This document shows, piece by piece, positions 1 through 8,256 of a stretch of 64,000 bases of DNA. Positions within the stretch are counted from its first letter, which is position 1. Each line of letters opens with the position of its first letter. Both the position numbers and the translations under genes were made by a program. The notes under the pieces are model-generated. The model saw only the letters and a program-made list of their open reading frames with translations. It was not told the DNA's origin and made no database searches. Origin of the DNA: Thermomonospora echinospora. GTDB lineage: Bacteria > Actinomycetota > Actinomycetes > Streptosporangiales > Streptosporangiaceae. The DNA is taken from positions 62,001 to 126,000 of the forward strand of contig NZ_FNVO01000017.1 of the NCBI RefSeq assembly GCF_900108175.1. Reading direction: 5' to 3'.

Positions 1-979
1 TGCGTGAGGCCGCCCAGGCGTTCTCGCGTTGCAGTTTGCGATAGCTGTTGAGGCGGCGTTCGGTCAGCTCTCCCGCCTCGATGGCGGCCAGTACCGCGCA
101 GCCGGGCTCGGTGTGGTGGGCGCAGTCACCGAAGCGGCAGTCCCGGGCGAGGTCTTCGATCTCGGCGAAGACGTGTTCCAGGCCGTCGGTGGTGTCGTAG
201 AGGCCTATGCCGCGCAGGCCGGGCGTGTCTATGAGGACGCCGCCGCCGGGAAGGGGCACCAGCTCGCGGCGGACGGTGGTGTGACGCCCCTTGCCGTCCT
301 GTGCCCGTACCTCGCTGGTGGCCAGGAGTTCGTCGCCGAGCAGCGCGTTGCCGAGGCTGGACTTGCCCGCGCCCGAGGAGCCGAGCAGGACCGTGGTGCT
401 GCCGCTCAGCAGCGCGGTCAGTACGTCGAGGTTCTGACCGGTGGTCACGCTGGTGACTAGGACGTCCACGCCGGGTGCCAGCGCGGCCGCCTCGGCGTGC
501 GCGGCGGCCGGGTCGGGGGCCAGGTCCGCCTTGGTGAGCACGATCAGCGGCCTGGCGCCGCTGTCCCAGGCCAGGGCCAGCAGCCGCTCCAGCCGGGCCG
601 CGTCCAGCGCAACGGCCAGGGAGACGACGACGGCGACGATGTCGATGTTGGCGGCGAGCACCTGCCCGTGGGAGGAGCGGGAGGCCGACGAGCGCACGAT
701 GGCGCTGCTTCGCGGTAGCAGGGCGACCAGTTCCGGGTCGGGGCCTGGGCGCAGCGCGGCCCAGTCGCCGGTGCACGGCGCCTGGAGCGGATCGGGCGAG
801 TACGCCGCCGCGATCCGGGCTCGCGTCGGCCCGGACTCGGTGACCGCGTCGCACAGGCCGCGGTTCACCCGTACGATCCGGGCCGGCATCAGGCCGGCCT
901 TGTGGTGTTCTGTGAAGGCGTGGTCGAGTGCTGCGGTCCATCCGTAGCGGGACAGGCCGGAGTCGAAGAGGTTCGACAA
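1..979 (-). CDS. rsgA: ribosome small-subunit-dependent GTPase RsgA (3' end cut by window edge)
   Basis: Circularly permuted GTPase that acts in late 30S ribosomal subunit maturation. In protein order I see the G4 motif (VLTKADLA), then the P-loop (GSSGAGKSSL), then G3 (DTPGLRG), and a C-terminal zinc-knuckle pattern C-x4-C-x-H-x4-GC (CRFGDCAHHTEPGC). This permuted order is diagnostic. I chose the TTG at 979 because an AAAGGTG ribosome-binding site lies 6-7 nt upstream and no better ATG exists in frame. About 326 codons are visible. Comparison with the family suggests only 20-40 residues are missing beyond position 1. A short ORF with a very strong ribosome-binding site lies just upstream on the same strand. 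Confidence 0.95.
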   Translation of the reverse strand, partial: MSNLFDSGLSRYGWTAALDHAFTEHHKAGLMPARIVRVNRGLCDAVTESGPTRARIAAAYSPDPLQAPCTGDWAALRPGPDPELVALLPRSSAIVRSSASRSSHGQVLAANIDIVAVVVSLAVALDAARLERLLALAWDSGARPLIVLTKADLAPDPAAAHAEAAALAPGVDVLVTSVTTGQNLDVLTALLSGSTTVLLGSSGAGKSSLGNALLGDELLATSEVRAQDGKGRHTTVRRELVPLPGGGVLIDTPGLRGIGLYDTTDGLEHVFAEIEDLARDCRFGDCAHHTEPGCAVLAAIEAGELTERRLNSYRKLQRENAWAASR

Positions 980-1070
980 GGTGAGGCACCTTTGGTGAAG
1001 GGGCCCCGACGAGACGCAGACGCCGCTCCGCCTTAGCAGCCGGACGGGCTTACGGCAGAGAAGAAGTGGG

Positions 1071-1148
1071 TCAGACCGGGGCCCGGGACGTGAGGATGGT
1101 CAGGGTCGTCCGGGCGCTGCTCACGGCAGCGGCCTTCACCGCGGTCAT
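1071..1148 (-). CDS. putative 25-aa leader or small protein upstream of rsgA
   Basis: Short ORF of 25 codons plus TGA beginning ATG ACC GCG GTG. It is preceded by GGAGGTGAGG about 5 nt upstream, one of the strongest ribosome-binding sites in the window. It lies 91 nt upstream of the rsgA start on the same strand. The peptide is Ala/Thr/Ser-rich with no recognisable domain. A TAGGCT box at about 1198-1203 on the minus strand could be its -10 element. I infer a translated leader peptide or small protein co-transcribed with rsgA. I do not recognise a family. Confidence 0.4.
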   Translation of the reverse strand: MTAVKAAAVSSARTTLTILTSRAPV

Positions 1149-1340
1149 CAAACCTCACCTCCCTTTCCTCCGAGAATCCAAGACCAGCAGATCGGGAGCC
1201 TAGCACTTTCGGTGGAAGGCAGCGATCGCTTTTTTGCCGGCCTCGGTCGCGGGTTCGGACGGCGGAGCGGAGGGGCGGCCGGGTGCGTGCGGCGGCCGCC
1301 TGTGGTGGCCGGGGTGTCGGGGTTTGTCGGTGGGGGCCGT

Positions 1341-1346
1341 TAGGGT
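1341..1346 (+). promoter_or_regulatory. -10 box of a probable leaderless promoter for the integrase
   Basis: TAGGGT ends 8 nt before the ATG at 1355, matching the TANNNT -10 pattern of actinobacterial housekeeping promoters. No clear -35 is present and no convincing ribosome-binding site precedes the ATG, so a leaderless mRNA is inferred. Confidence 0.4.
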
Positions 1347-1354
1347 TCCGGTGC

Positions 1355-2431
1355 ATGCGGCCCGCCAAGATCGAACCCGTCTCCGTACAGGAAGCCGTCG
1401 ACCGTTATGTGGAGATGGTGCGGGCCAAGACGTTGACCGGGCAGTTCTCCCCCGCCACCGCCGAGGTGTACTGCCGTGACGTGGGCACCTTCGCGGAGCT
1501 GGCGGGACCGGGCCGGGTACTGGACGAGCTGGACGGCGCCGATGTGGACGCGGTGCTGCTGGCGTTCGCGCGCCGCGCCGACGGCCGCCGCCGCGACGGG
1601 CAGGCCCTGGATGAGCGGGGCCGGGAGGGGCGGCGGGTGGGTGAGGCGGTGCAGAGCGCGGCCTCGCAGGCCAGGTTCCGCCGGTCGGTGTCGGTGTTCT
1701 TCCGTTATGCGGTGACGGCGGGGTGGGTGCAGCTGGACCCGATGCAGGCGGTGACGGTGTCGGCCAGGCAGCGGGGCGGGCTGCGCGCTGAGCGGCGGGC
1801 GCTGACGGTGGAACAGGCCGGTGGGCTGGTGGGCGCAGCGCAGCGGCTGGCCGACGACGGCGGCGGGCACGGCCAGGGCAGGCGGCGCGACCAGCGGACC
1901 GAGTTGCGGGACGCGCTGGTGGTGCTGCTGCTGGCGACGATGGGGCCGCGGGTGTCGGAGCTGACACGGGCCAATGTGGAGGACTTCTTCGTCAACGACG
2001 GTGACCGGTACTGGCGGATCTTCGGCAAGGGCGGGCGGACGCGGGACGTGCCGCTCCCCCGTCCGGTCGCGCGGGTGCTGGAGGCGTATGTGGAGCGGGG
2101 CCGCCCGGTGCTGGACCGGGGGATGGAGCCGAAGGCGTTGCTGCTGTCGTGGCGGGGCCGACGGCTGGCGCGCGGTGATGTGCAGGCGGTGATCGACCGG
2201 GTGCTGGCGCGGGTGGAGCCGTCACGGCGGCGGCAGGTGACGCCGCACGGGCTGCGGCATACGACGGCGACGCACCTGCTGGCGGCGGCGACGGACATGG
2301 ACGCGGTACGGCGGGTGCTGGGGCATGCGGATCTGTCGACGCTGGGCCGTTACCGCGATGAGCTTCCCGGGGAGTTGGAGGCGGCGATGCGGATCCATCC
2401 GCTGTTGCGCGGCGGTCCCGGTGAGGGGTGA
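1355..2431 (+). CDS. tyrosine recombinase / XerC-like integrase
   Basis: Site-specific recombinase of 358 aa. The N-terminal SAM-like DNA-binding domain spans roughly residues 10-140 and the catalytic domain roughly 150-345. The catalytic set is visible: Arg near 199 (GPRVSEL), Lys in GKGGRTRDV, H-x-x-R near 298-301 (HGLRHTTATHLL), His in LGHADL, and Tyr near 333 (LGRYRDE). The ATG at 1355 is chosen because a TAGGGT box (1341-1346) ends 8 nt before it, which fits a leaderless transcript. Upstream in-frame starts extend into non-conserved sequence. No phage, excisionase or conjugation gene is adjacent, so it is either a stand-alone chromosomal recombinase or a remnant of an element. Confidence 0.9.
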   Translation: MRPAKIEPVSVQEAVDRYVEMVRAKTLTGQFSPATAEVYCRDVGTFAELAGPGRVLDELDGADVDAVLLAFARRADGRRRDGQALDERGREGRRVGEAVQSAASQARFRRSVSVFFRYAVTAGWVQLDPMQAVTVSARQRGGLRAERRALTVEQAGGLVGAAQRLADDGGGHGQGRRRDQRTELRDALVVLLLATMGPRVSELTRANVEDFFVNDGDRYWRIFGKGGRTRDVPLPRPVARVLEAYVERGRPVLDRGMEPKALLLSWRGRRLARGDVQAVIDRVLARVEPSRRRQVTPHGLRHTTATHLLAAATDMDAVRRVLGHADLSTLGRYRDELPGELEAAMRIHPLLRGGPGEG

Positions 2432-2506
2432 TGAGGCGGGGCGGGCCGCCGGTGCCTTGACGGGCTCGGTGGCGGGTCCGGTACGGAGGGGGCCTGGAGC
2501 GGCGGG

Positions 2507-2965
2507 TCAGTCGCGGTCTTGTGGCCAGATGAGGTAGGTCAGCAGGATCGCGGCCCAGATGCCCAGGGGCACGGCGGGCCAGTAGGAGGCCCACTGGTGG
2601 TCTTTGAGGGACTGCGCGGCCCAGATGAGGTTCATCACGAGCGCGCCGCCGAGCCAGTACTGGACTTCCTTCAGCCATGCGCGGCGGTCGTCCTGCCGGT
2701 GGGCGGGGTCTGTGGTGGTCTGCCCTCCGGTGGCCGCCGAGGGTGAGGGCGGCAGGTCGGCGGTGAGGGCGGCGAGCTGGCCGAAGGTGGTGGCGGTGGC
2801 GGCGCGGGTGAGGCGGCTGTCGTGTTCGGCCGGGTCGAGGCGTCCTTCGGCCAAAGCGTCGCCGAGGGCCTGGATGGTGGCGTCGCGGTCGGCGTCACCG
2901 GCGCGCATCCAGGGCTCCTGCGATGTTCGCCGTGATGGTTGAGGGTGTGCTCGGGGAGCGTTCAT
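2507..2965 (-). CDS. DUF1707 / 2TM-domain membrane protein
   Basis: 152-aa protein. The N-terminal half carries the actinobacterial DUF1707 pattern (RAGDADRDATIQALGDAL, then EGRLDPAEHDSRL), a short helical domain often found at the N-terminus of membrane proteins. The C-terminal half has two predicted transmembrane helices (around GGALVMNLIWAA and VPLGIWAAILLTYLIW), resembling the 2TM family. The ATG at 2965 is preceded by AAGGAGACCGGT, a good ribosome-binding site; the frame stays open to 3043 but without a better start. Its function is unknown. It is convergent with the integrase. Confidence 0.85.
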   Translation of the reverse strand: MNAPRAHPQPSRRTSQEPWMRAGDADRDATIQALGDALAEGRLDPAEHDSRLTRAATATTFGQLAALTADLPPSPSAATGGQTTTDPAHRQDDRRAWLKEVQYWLGGALVMNLIWAAQSLKDHQWASYWPAVPLGIWAAILLTYLIWPQDRD

Positions 2966-3280
2966 ACCGGTCTCCTTCCTGTGTTCAGCCTGGCCCTGTG
3001 CGGGGGTGTTTTCATCCTCCGCGGCGATGAGCGGGCCGTACATCGTCGGCAGGACGCCTGTGGACGGCCCGCCGCCCGGGCCCGGGTCCCCAAAGGCAGC
3101 TCCGCGTAGTCGTGGGGTCGGTCATCCGGGCGGATGAGCGGTCACCCCACCGAAAGTGGGGGGTGGAGGGTGCCGTGGGTGGGATGTGGGGGCGCGGCGG
3201 GATTTCTAGGTTCGGGGAGGTGTGCCGGGCCGGGTCGTGGGGCCGGTCGTGTCGAGGGTTCGGGTAGGCGGGTGGGGCAG

Positions 3281-4051
3281 ATGATCGATCAGGTGCTAGA
3301 GGGGCTGCGGGGGGCGGTGACCTCGCCGTGGTTTTACGCGGCGTTGTTGGCGTTCGCGTGCGTGGACGCGTTCTTTCCCGCGGTGCCGAGCGAGAGCCTG
3401 GTGATCATGGCGGGGGTGTACGCGGCCTCGGGAGAGCCGAATCTGGTGGGGGTGGTGGCGTGCGCGGCGGCGGGCGCGTTCGTCGGTGACCACGTGGCGT
3501 TCTGGATGGGGCGGTCGTCGCGGGGACGGGTGAGCCGGTGGCGGCGGCGGACGCGGCGGGGCCGGGCCCTGGAGCGGGCGGAGCGGACGCTGCGGCGGCG
3601 CGGCGGGCTGGTCCTGGTGGTGGCGCGGTACGTGCCGGGCGGGCGGACCGCGGTGACGGTGACGATGGGCGCGGTGGGGTATCCGGCGCGGCTGTTCGTG
3701 GTGTTCGCGGCCGTGGCGGCGGTGAGCTGGGCCTGGTACGCGGCGCTGGCGGGCTATGTGGGGGGCCGGGCGTTCGAGGAGGACCCGGTCCGTGGGCTGC
3801 TGGTCGGGTTCGGGCTGGCGGTGGGGATCACGGCGGGCGTGGAGTCGGCCCGATTCGCGTGGTCACGGCGGGCGGGCCGGGCCGGGCGGGGTGCTCGGCG
3901 TGGTGCCACTCCCTTGCCGGCCGGTACGGCGAGGGACGGGGCGGACGCGGCCGGGGGCGTGGGGTGTGCGGGGACGCTGAGGTCCCGCCCGGCTTCCACC
4001 CGTTCCATACGGTCCTGTCCCCGGTTCGGTGACCTGCGACCAAGATCGTGA
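3281..4051 (+). CDS. DedA / VTT-domain integral membrane protein
   Basis: 256-aa DedA family (SNARE-associated, VTT domain) membrane protein. DedA proteins are thought to move lipid carriers or maintain membrane potential. The N-terminus has the typical F-P-x-x-PSE segment (FFPAVPSESLVIMAG), and the middle has the family's basic loop and PGGRTAVTVTMG motif. The hydrophobic segments sit around residues 15-70 and 130-195. The C-terminal about 55 residues are basic, low in complexity and not conserved. The ATG at 3281 has a GGTGGGG ribosome-binding site; a GTG three codons upstream (3272) is an alternative. Confidence 0.88.
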   Translation: MIDQVLEGLRGAVTSPWFYAALLAFACVDAFFPAVPSESLVIMAGVYAASGEPNLVGVVACAAAGAFVGDHVAFWMGRSSRGRVSRWRRRTRRGRALERAERTLRRRGGLVLVVARYVPGGRTAVTVTMGAVGYPARLFVVFAAVAAVSWAWYAALAGYVGGRAFEEDPVRGLLVGFGLAVGITAGVESARFAWSRRAGRAGRGARRGATPLPAGTARDGADAAGGVGCAGTLRSRPASTRSIRSCPRFGDLRPRS

Positions 4052-4169
4052 TTATTCGGCACATTACGGTGAACCACGTGTGAACTCTGCGTGTCTGATG
4101 GAGCATCTGTAGGTGTACGCGGCCTTCACACGGGTGTGGGGGTCTTGGGGTGAAAAGTCGAGGGAGAGC

Positions 4170-4856
4170 ATGCAGGCGCCGGATTTCAGCGCGGAGTGGT
4201 ATCGCAGCATCACCGAGTTCGCGCATGGCACTCCCCCGTGGGTGCACACGGTCGCCGAGGTCGGCACGGACGCCGGGCTGCTGCTGTTTGCGGCGCTGTT
4301 CGTGGCCGGCTGGTGGCGGGCGCGCGCCCGTGACGCGCGGACGATGGCACTGGCGCTGGTGTGCCCGCTGGTGACGGTGGCCGCCTACCTGGTCAGCGAG
4401 GTGTCCAAGAGCCTGATCGAGGAGGAGCGGCCGTGCCGGGCCGTGGCCGGGGCGATGAACATCGCCGAGTGCCCGGCGGTGGGCGACTGGTCCTTCCCCA
4501 GCAACCACGCCACGATCGCGGCGGCGTCGGCGATGGCGCTGGCGGTGGCGTGGCGGACGGTGGCGCCGCTGGTGCTGCCGCTGGCGGCGGTGATGGCGTT
4601 CTCGCGGGTGTTCGTGGGCGTGCACTACCCGCACGATGTGGCGGCCGGGTTCCTGCTCGGCTCGCTGGTAGCGGCGGGGCTGGCGCTGGCGGTGGCCGCA
4701 CCGGCGGCGCTGGCGGTCAGGCGGCTGCGGGACCTGCCGGTGACGGCCCCGCTGCTGACGGCGGCCGTCCTCCCCGCGCAGACCGTGCCGGGCCCTGCGA
4801 CACCGCAGGACCCGGCGGCGGTGACGGGCGCCAACCGCGACGGCGTGGGGGTGTAA
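4170..4856 (+). CDS. PAP2-superfamily phosphatase (undecaprenyl-diphosphatase-like)
   Basis: 228-aa membrane phosphatase of the PAP2 superfamily, which dephosphorylates lipid phosphates such as undecaprenyl diphosphate. All three signature motifs are present: K-x6-RP (KSLIEEERP), PSNH (SFPSNHATIA) and SR-x5-H-x3-D (SRVFVGVHYPHD). Several transmembrane helices surround them. The ATG at 4170 is preceded by GGGAGAGC. The frame remains open upstream to 4113 without a better ribosome-binding site. It follows the DedA gene on the same strand, and both have plausible roles in lipid-carrier recycling. That functional link is inferred from position only. Confidence 0.9.
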   Translation: MQAPDFSAEWYRSITEFAHGTPPWVHTVAEVGTDAGLLLFAALFVAGWWRARARDARTMALALVCPLVTVAAYLVSEVSKSLIEEERPCRAVAGAMNIAECPAVGDWSFPSNHATIAAASAMALAVAWRTVAPLVLPLAAVMAFSRVFVGVHYPHDVAAGFLLGSLVAAGLALAVAAPAALAVRRLRDLPVTAPLLTAAVLPAQTVPGPATPQDPAAVTGANRDGVGV

Positions 4857-4907
4857 CCCGGCCGTGTGATCACCGCTGACGGCGGCGCCGCCGGCGACAC
4901 GACGGGT

Positions 4908-4952
4908 ACGGGCGGCCCGGTTCCCCTGGCAGGGACCGGGCCGCCCGTCTTT
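4908..4952 (+). terminator. intrinsic terminator after the PAP2 gene
   Basis: GC-rich inverted repeat: ACGGGCGGCCCGGT on the left arm pairs with ACCGGGCCGCCCGT on the right, with a one-base bulge and a short loop, followed by CTTTG. It sits between the PAP2 gene and the convergent response regulator gene, so it could serve both strands. Confidence 0.75.
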
Positions 4953-5014
4953 GTCCCCGGCGACCGTCCCCGGCGGCGATCACAGCCGGCCCACCCGGGG
5001 TGGTGAAGAGACGG

Positions 5015-5686
5015 TCAGAGGCCGGGAACGTCGGTGACGAGCCCGGCCTCGTGAGCCAGAACCGCCGCCTGGACACGGTTGCGGACGTCCAGGCGGGTCA
5101 GGATCGCGCTGACGTAGGCCTTGACGGTGCCTTCGACGATGTGCAGCCGGCCGGCGATCTCGGCGTTGGACATCCCGGCGCCCAGCAGCGCCAGCACCTG
5201 CCGTTCACGGGTGGTGAGAGCATCGGTGCGGCGGCGGGCGGCGGCCCCGCGCGCCATGCGGTCCCCGCCGCCGAGATGAGCGATCACGCGGTGGGCGACC
5301 CGCGGTGACAGATAGGCGGCGCCCGCGGCAACGGCATGCACACCGGCCAACAGCTCACGCGGGTCACCAGACTTGAGCAGGAACCCCGCCGCGCCCTCGC
5401 TCAAGGCACGGGCGATGTAATCGTCCTCCCCGAACGTGGTCAGCATGATCACGGCAGTGGCCGGGGCGGTACGGCGGATCTCGGCGGCGGCCGCCAGACC
5501 GTCCAAGCGGGGCATGCGGATGTCCACCAAGGCGACGTCGGGCCGATACCGGTGGGCGGCCTCGATCGCCTGGTGGCCGTCGGCGGCCTCAGCAACGACC
5601 TCCAAAGCGGGGTCGGTGGCCACGATGGCACGGACCCCGGCGCGGATCATCGCCTCGTCGTCGGCCAGCAGCACCCGGATGCTCAA
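5015..5686 (-). CDS. NarL/FixJ-family response regulator
   Basis: 223-aa two-component response regulator. The receiver domain (about residues 3-120) has the acidic pair near 9-10 (LLADDEAM), the phospho-acceptor Asp near 55 (ALVDIRMP), the Thr in MLTTFGE and the Lys in LLKSGDP. The LuxR-type helix-turn-helix (about 155-215) starts at LTTRERQVLALLG and includes GMSNAEIAGRL. The best start is TTG at 5686 with AAAGGGA upstream. It lies 28 nt downstream of the cognate kinase gene, so the two form an operon in kinase-regulator order. Confidence 0.93.
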   Translation of the reverse strand: MSIRVLLADDEAMIRAGVRAIVATDPALEVVAEAADGHQAIEAAHRYRPDVALVDIRMPRLDGLAAAAEIRRTAPATAVIMLTTFGEDDYIARALSEGAAGFLLKSGDPRELLAGVHAVAAGAAYLSPRVAHRVIAHLGGGDRMARGAAARRRTDALTTRERQVLALLGAGMSNAEIAGRLHIVEGTVKAYVSAILTRLDVRNRVQAAVLAHEAGLVTDVPGL

Positions 5687-5714
5687 CAGCGTTCCCTTTC
5701 ACCTGTGGGGACGG

Positions 5715-7421
5715 TCAGGAGTTCGCGGCGGCGTCACCGGACACAGCGGCGGCGAAGACGTCCTTGGCGACCAGCCGGCCGCCGGCGAAGCACAGCCGGT
5801 ACACCTGCCCGACGCCCAGCGGGTTGGCATCAGGCCGGTAGTGCTCGCAGGTGCTGCCGGGCGGAGCGGGCGGCCCCGTGGACGGCGACCCGCCCCACCA
5901 CTGCCGGGCCGGCAGGACATCGGCGATCTCGGCGCGGGTCTGCCCGACCGTCAGCCCGGCGAACGCCGCCGGCGGCAGCACCGAGTTGACGGTGGCGTGC
6001 ACGTAGTAGCCGGCCATGACCGCCGCCAGGGCGGCCAGGAGAATCAGGTCACGGCGCAGCAGACGGCGGCGCCGCGCCAGCTGCGAGGCCGTGCCACCGG
6101 ACCGCTCCCCCACACCGGTGCCCACCGGCACGTCCGGGCGGGCGGTGCAGGCGGCCAGGCGGGGAAGACGCGCGCTGACCTGGAAACCGTCACCAGCGGT
6201 GGGACCGGTGCGCAGGGTGCCGCCCGCCAGGCGGACACGTTCCCGCAACCCCGTCAACCCGAGCCCGCCGCCGGTGCGGACCGGTGGCGCACCGTCCGGC
6301 GGCGCGGCGTTGGTGACGCTCACCACGGTGTGGCCGGGCGAGCGGGCCAGCCGTACGCTCACCGCGGCGCCCGGCGCGTGCTTGGCGGCGTTGGTGAGGG
6401 CCTCCTGCACCACCCGGTAGGCGGCCCGCTCGGCCATATCGACCCTCATGCCGGTCATCGGCGCCGCCCGCCCCTGCTGCCCGGACGAGGCATCACCAGC
6501 GCACCCCTGAGTACCATCCTCAAAGCCGTCCTCAAGGCCGCCATCGTGCAGGACGACGGCCATACCCGAGGAGGCGGCCCGTTCCACCAGCGCGGCGATG
6601 TCACCGCCGGCCGGTTCCAGCGGCGCCGGCTCGGCATCCTCGCGCAGCATCCCGATGATCTCCGCGAGCCGCTCGGTGGCCACGGCCGCCGAGACGCGCA
6701 ACTCGGCGGCCGCGGCCCGATGCCGCTCCTCCAAGTCGGCGGCCAGCTCCAGCGCCCCGGCGCGCAACGCGATGAGGCCGAGCTCGTGACCCAGTCCATC
6801 GTGCATGTCCTGAGCGATACGGGAACGTTCACGCAGCCGCTCTCGCTCGGCGATGATCTGCTGCTCGCGTTCCAACTGCTCGGCACGCTGCCACCCGGCC
6901 CGCACCAGCTCGATGTACTGCCGCCAGGCCCGCCCGGCCAGCCACGGCAGCACCCCCAGCAGCACCAGCCACACCGTCAGCGGAAACCAGACCGTCACCG
7001 GCGTCCCCTGGGCCGTGTTGACCAGCACGCCGCCCACGCAGATGAGGGTGTAGGCCCACACCACCGAACGGGTACCCGGCGAATACCGGCCCATCCGGTA
7101 GCTGACCACCGGCAACGCGAACACGAAGTTCCCACCGGCCAGCAGCAACGCGAACGCCGCCACCAGCGCCGGCAGCGGCCACCGGATCGCCGCCAGCACA
7201 ACGGCCAGCACCCCCAGCCCCGCCAACTGCACGGCCGCCGCCGCGGCCCCCTCCGGCAGACCCGCCAGCACCGGCACAGCCAGCACCGCCCACAGCGCGG
7301 CACCACGCAGCACAGCACGCCGCCGCCCCCACCACAACGCCCGCCAGGCCCGCTCACCGGCAGGGCCGTCGCCGTGACGCCCCTCCCGCAGACCGGCCGA
7401 GGGCGGACCAGTCCCCTTCAT
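5715..7421 (-). CDS. NarL-type sensor histidine kinase with extra C-terminal extracytoplasmic domain
   Basis: 568-aa sensor kinase. Several transmembrane helices occupy about residues 38-165. The HisKA_3 dimerisation/phospho-acceptor region has its His near 207 (MHDGLGHELGL). The HATPase_c domain has an N-box (EALTNAAKHA) and G-box (GGGLGLTGLRERV). After the kinase core the protein continues: a basic stretch, one transmembrane helix near 455-475 (LILLAALAAVMAGYYV) and about 90 residues with two cysteines, including F-A-G-L-T-V-G-Q-T and CEHYRP. This tail is not part of the usual architecture. The ATG at 7421 is preceded by TAGCGT and 7 nt, so the transcript may be leaderless. Confidence 0.92.
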   Translation of the reverse strand: MKGTGPPSAGLREGRHGDGPAGERAWRALWWGRRRAVLRGAALWAVLAVPVLAGLPEGAAAAAVQLAGLGVLAVVLAAIRWPLPALVAAFALLLAGGNFVFALPVVSYRMGRYSPGTRSVVWAYTLICVGGVLVNTAQGTPVTVWFPLTVWLVLLGVLPWLAGRAWRQYIELVRAGWQRAEQLEREQQIIAERERLRERSRIAQDMHDGLGHELGLIALRAGALELAADLEERHRAAAAELRVSAAVATERLAEIIGMLREDAEPAPLEPAGGDIAALVERAASSGMAVVLHDGGLEDGFEDGTQGCAGDASSGQQGRAAPMTGMRVDMAERAAYRVVQEALTNAAKHAPGAAVSVRLARSPGHTVVSVTNAAPPDGAPPVRTGGGLGLTGLRERVRLAGGTLRTGPTAGDGFQVSARLPRLAACTARPDVPVGTGVGERSGGTASQLARRRRLLRRDLILLAALAAVMAGYYVHATVNSVLPPAAFAGLTVGQTRAEIADVLPARQWWGGSPSTGPPAPPGSTCEHYRPDANPLGVGQVYRLCFAGGRLVAKDVFAAAVSGDAAANS

Positions 7422-7548
7422 CCCGCCGACGCTACAAGGCCCCCGAACCGGCCCAACACTGCCGAAAGTCAACCCTGCCCACGACCGCAGGCCACAAGAC
7501 CAGGCGCCCAGACCGTTCCCGGCGGCAGACGACGCCCGAAGGCGACGG

Positions 7549-8190
7549 TCAGCGGGACTCGGCCGCCAGCCGAACCCCCAACCCCACCAGCACCACACCC
7601 GACACCTGCTCCAGCCGCCGCCGCACCGCCGGCCGTCCCATCAGCCTGCGCGCCGACCCCACCAGCCACACCACGCACAAATACCACAACACGTCGATCG
7701 CCACCCACAGCAGCGACAACACCAACAACATCCCCAGCACCGGAGCCCCCTCCGGCACGAACTGCGGCAGGAACGACACCGCGAACACCCCCGCCTTGGG
7801 ATTGGCCGCCGCCGTCACCAGCCCCAACCGGAAACTCCGCCCCAACGACCCGCGCCCCGCATCCCCGGCGTCCTCCACCACCGCGCCACCGCCATCACCG
7901 CCACGCCGCCGCGCCTGCCACAACGCCCGAGCCCCGAACCACACCAGCACCCCGGCGCCCGCCAGCCGCAACACCTCATAAGCCACCTGAGAGGCCACCA
8001 GCAGCGCCGACAACCCCAACGCCGCCGCCACCCCCCACGCCAGCACCCCCGCCTCATTGCCCAGCATCGCCGCCGCACCCGCACGCCGCCCCGACAACAT
8101 CGACTGCCGCATGATCACCACAGTGCTCGGCCCCGGCGCCATCGAGATCAACAACGCCGCGCCGCAAAAGGCCACCAGAGTCTCCACCAT
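7549..8190 (-). CDS. LysE/RhtB-family amino-acid exporter
   Basis: 213-aa membrane protein of the LysE/RhtB family, which exports amino acids or related small molecules. The hallmark N-terminal segment is present (SMAPGPSTVVIMRQS, matching the usual PGP motif in the first loop), as is the central NPKAGVFAVSFLPQFV motif. Five or six hydrophobic helices are evident. The ATG at 8190 follows GGGGCG. It is a monocistronic minus-strand gene upstream of the kinase-regulator pair. Substrate is not predictable. Confidence 0.9.
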   Translation of the reverse strand: MVETLVAFCGAALLISMAPGPSTVVIMRQSMLSGRRAGAAAMLGNEAGVLAWGVAAALGLSALLVASQVAYEVLRLAGAGVLVWFGARALWQARRRGGDGGGAVVEDAGDAGRGSLGRSFRLGLVTAAANPKAGVFAVSFLPQFVPEGAPVLGMLLVLSLLWVAIDVLWYLCVVWLVGSARRLMGRPAVRRRLEQVSGVVLVGLGVRLAAESR

Positions 8191-8256
8191 CGCCCCATCG
8201 TGGCCACCCCGCCCCACACCCGCAATCACTTACCACCGACGGAGCATTGTGGCGCT

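Noticed and set aside
126-989. Long Arg/Pro-rich open frame on the minus strand over rsgA
   Set aside because: It is in a different frame from the conserved RsgA motifs and has the composition typical of a shadow frame in GC-rich DNA.
1205-1236. AGCGATCGCT followed by six T as an intrinsic terminator
   Set aside because: The palindrome is perfect with no room for a loop, and it is not placed after any gene reading toward it.
1240-1270. GGGTTCGGAC resembling a tRNA T-arm near the integrase
   Set aside because: No acceptor, D or anticodon arm can be formed around it.
5436-8114. 892-codon plus-strand open frame
   Set aside because: It is antisense to the response regulator, kinase and LysE genes, which show clear family motifs; the frame is open only because stops are rare in GC-rich DNA.
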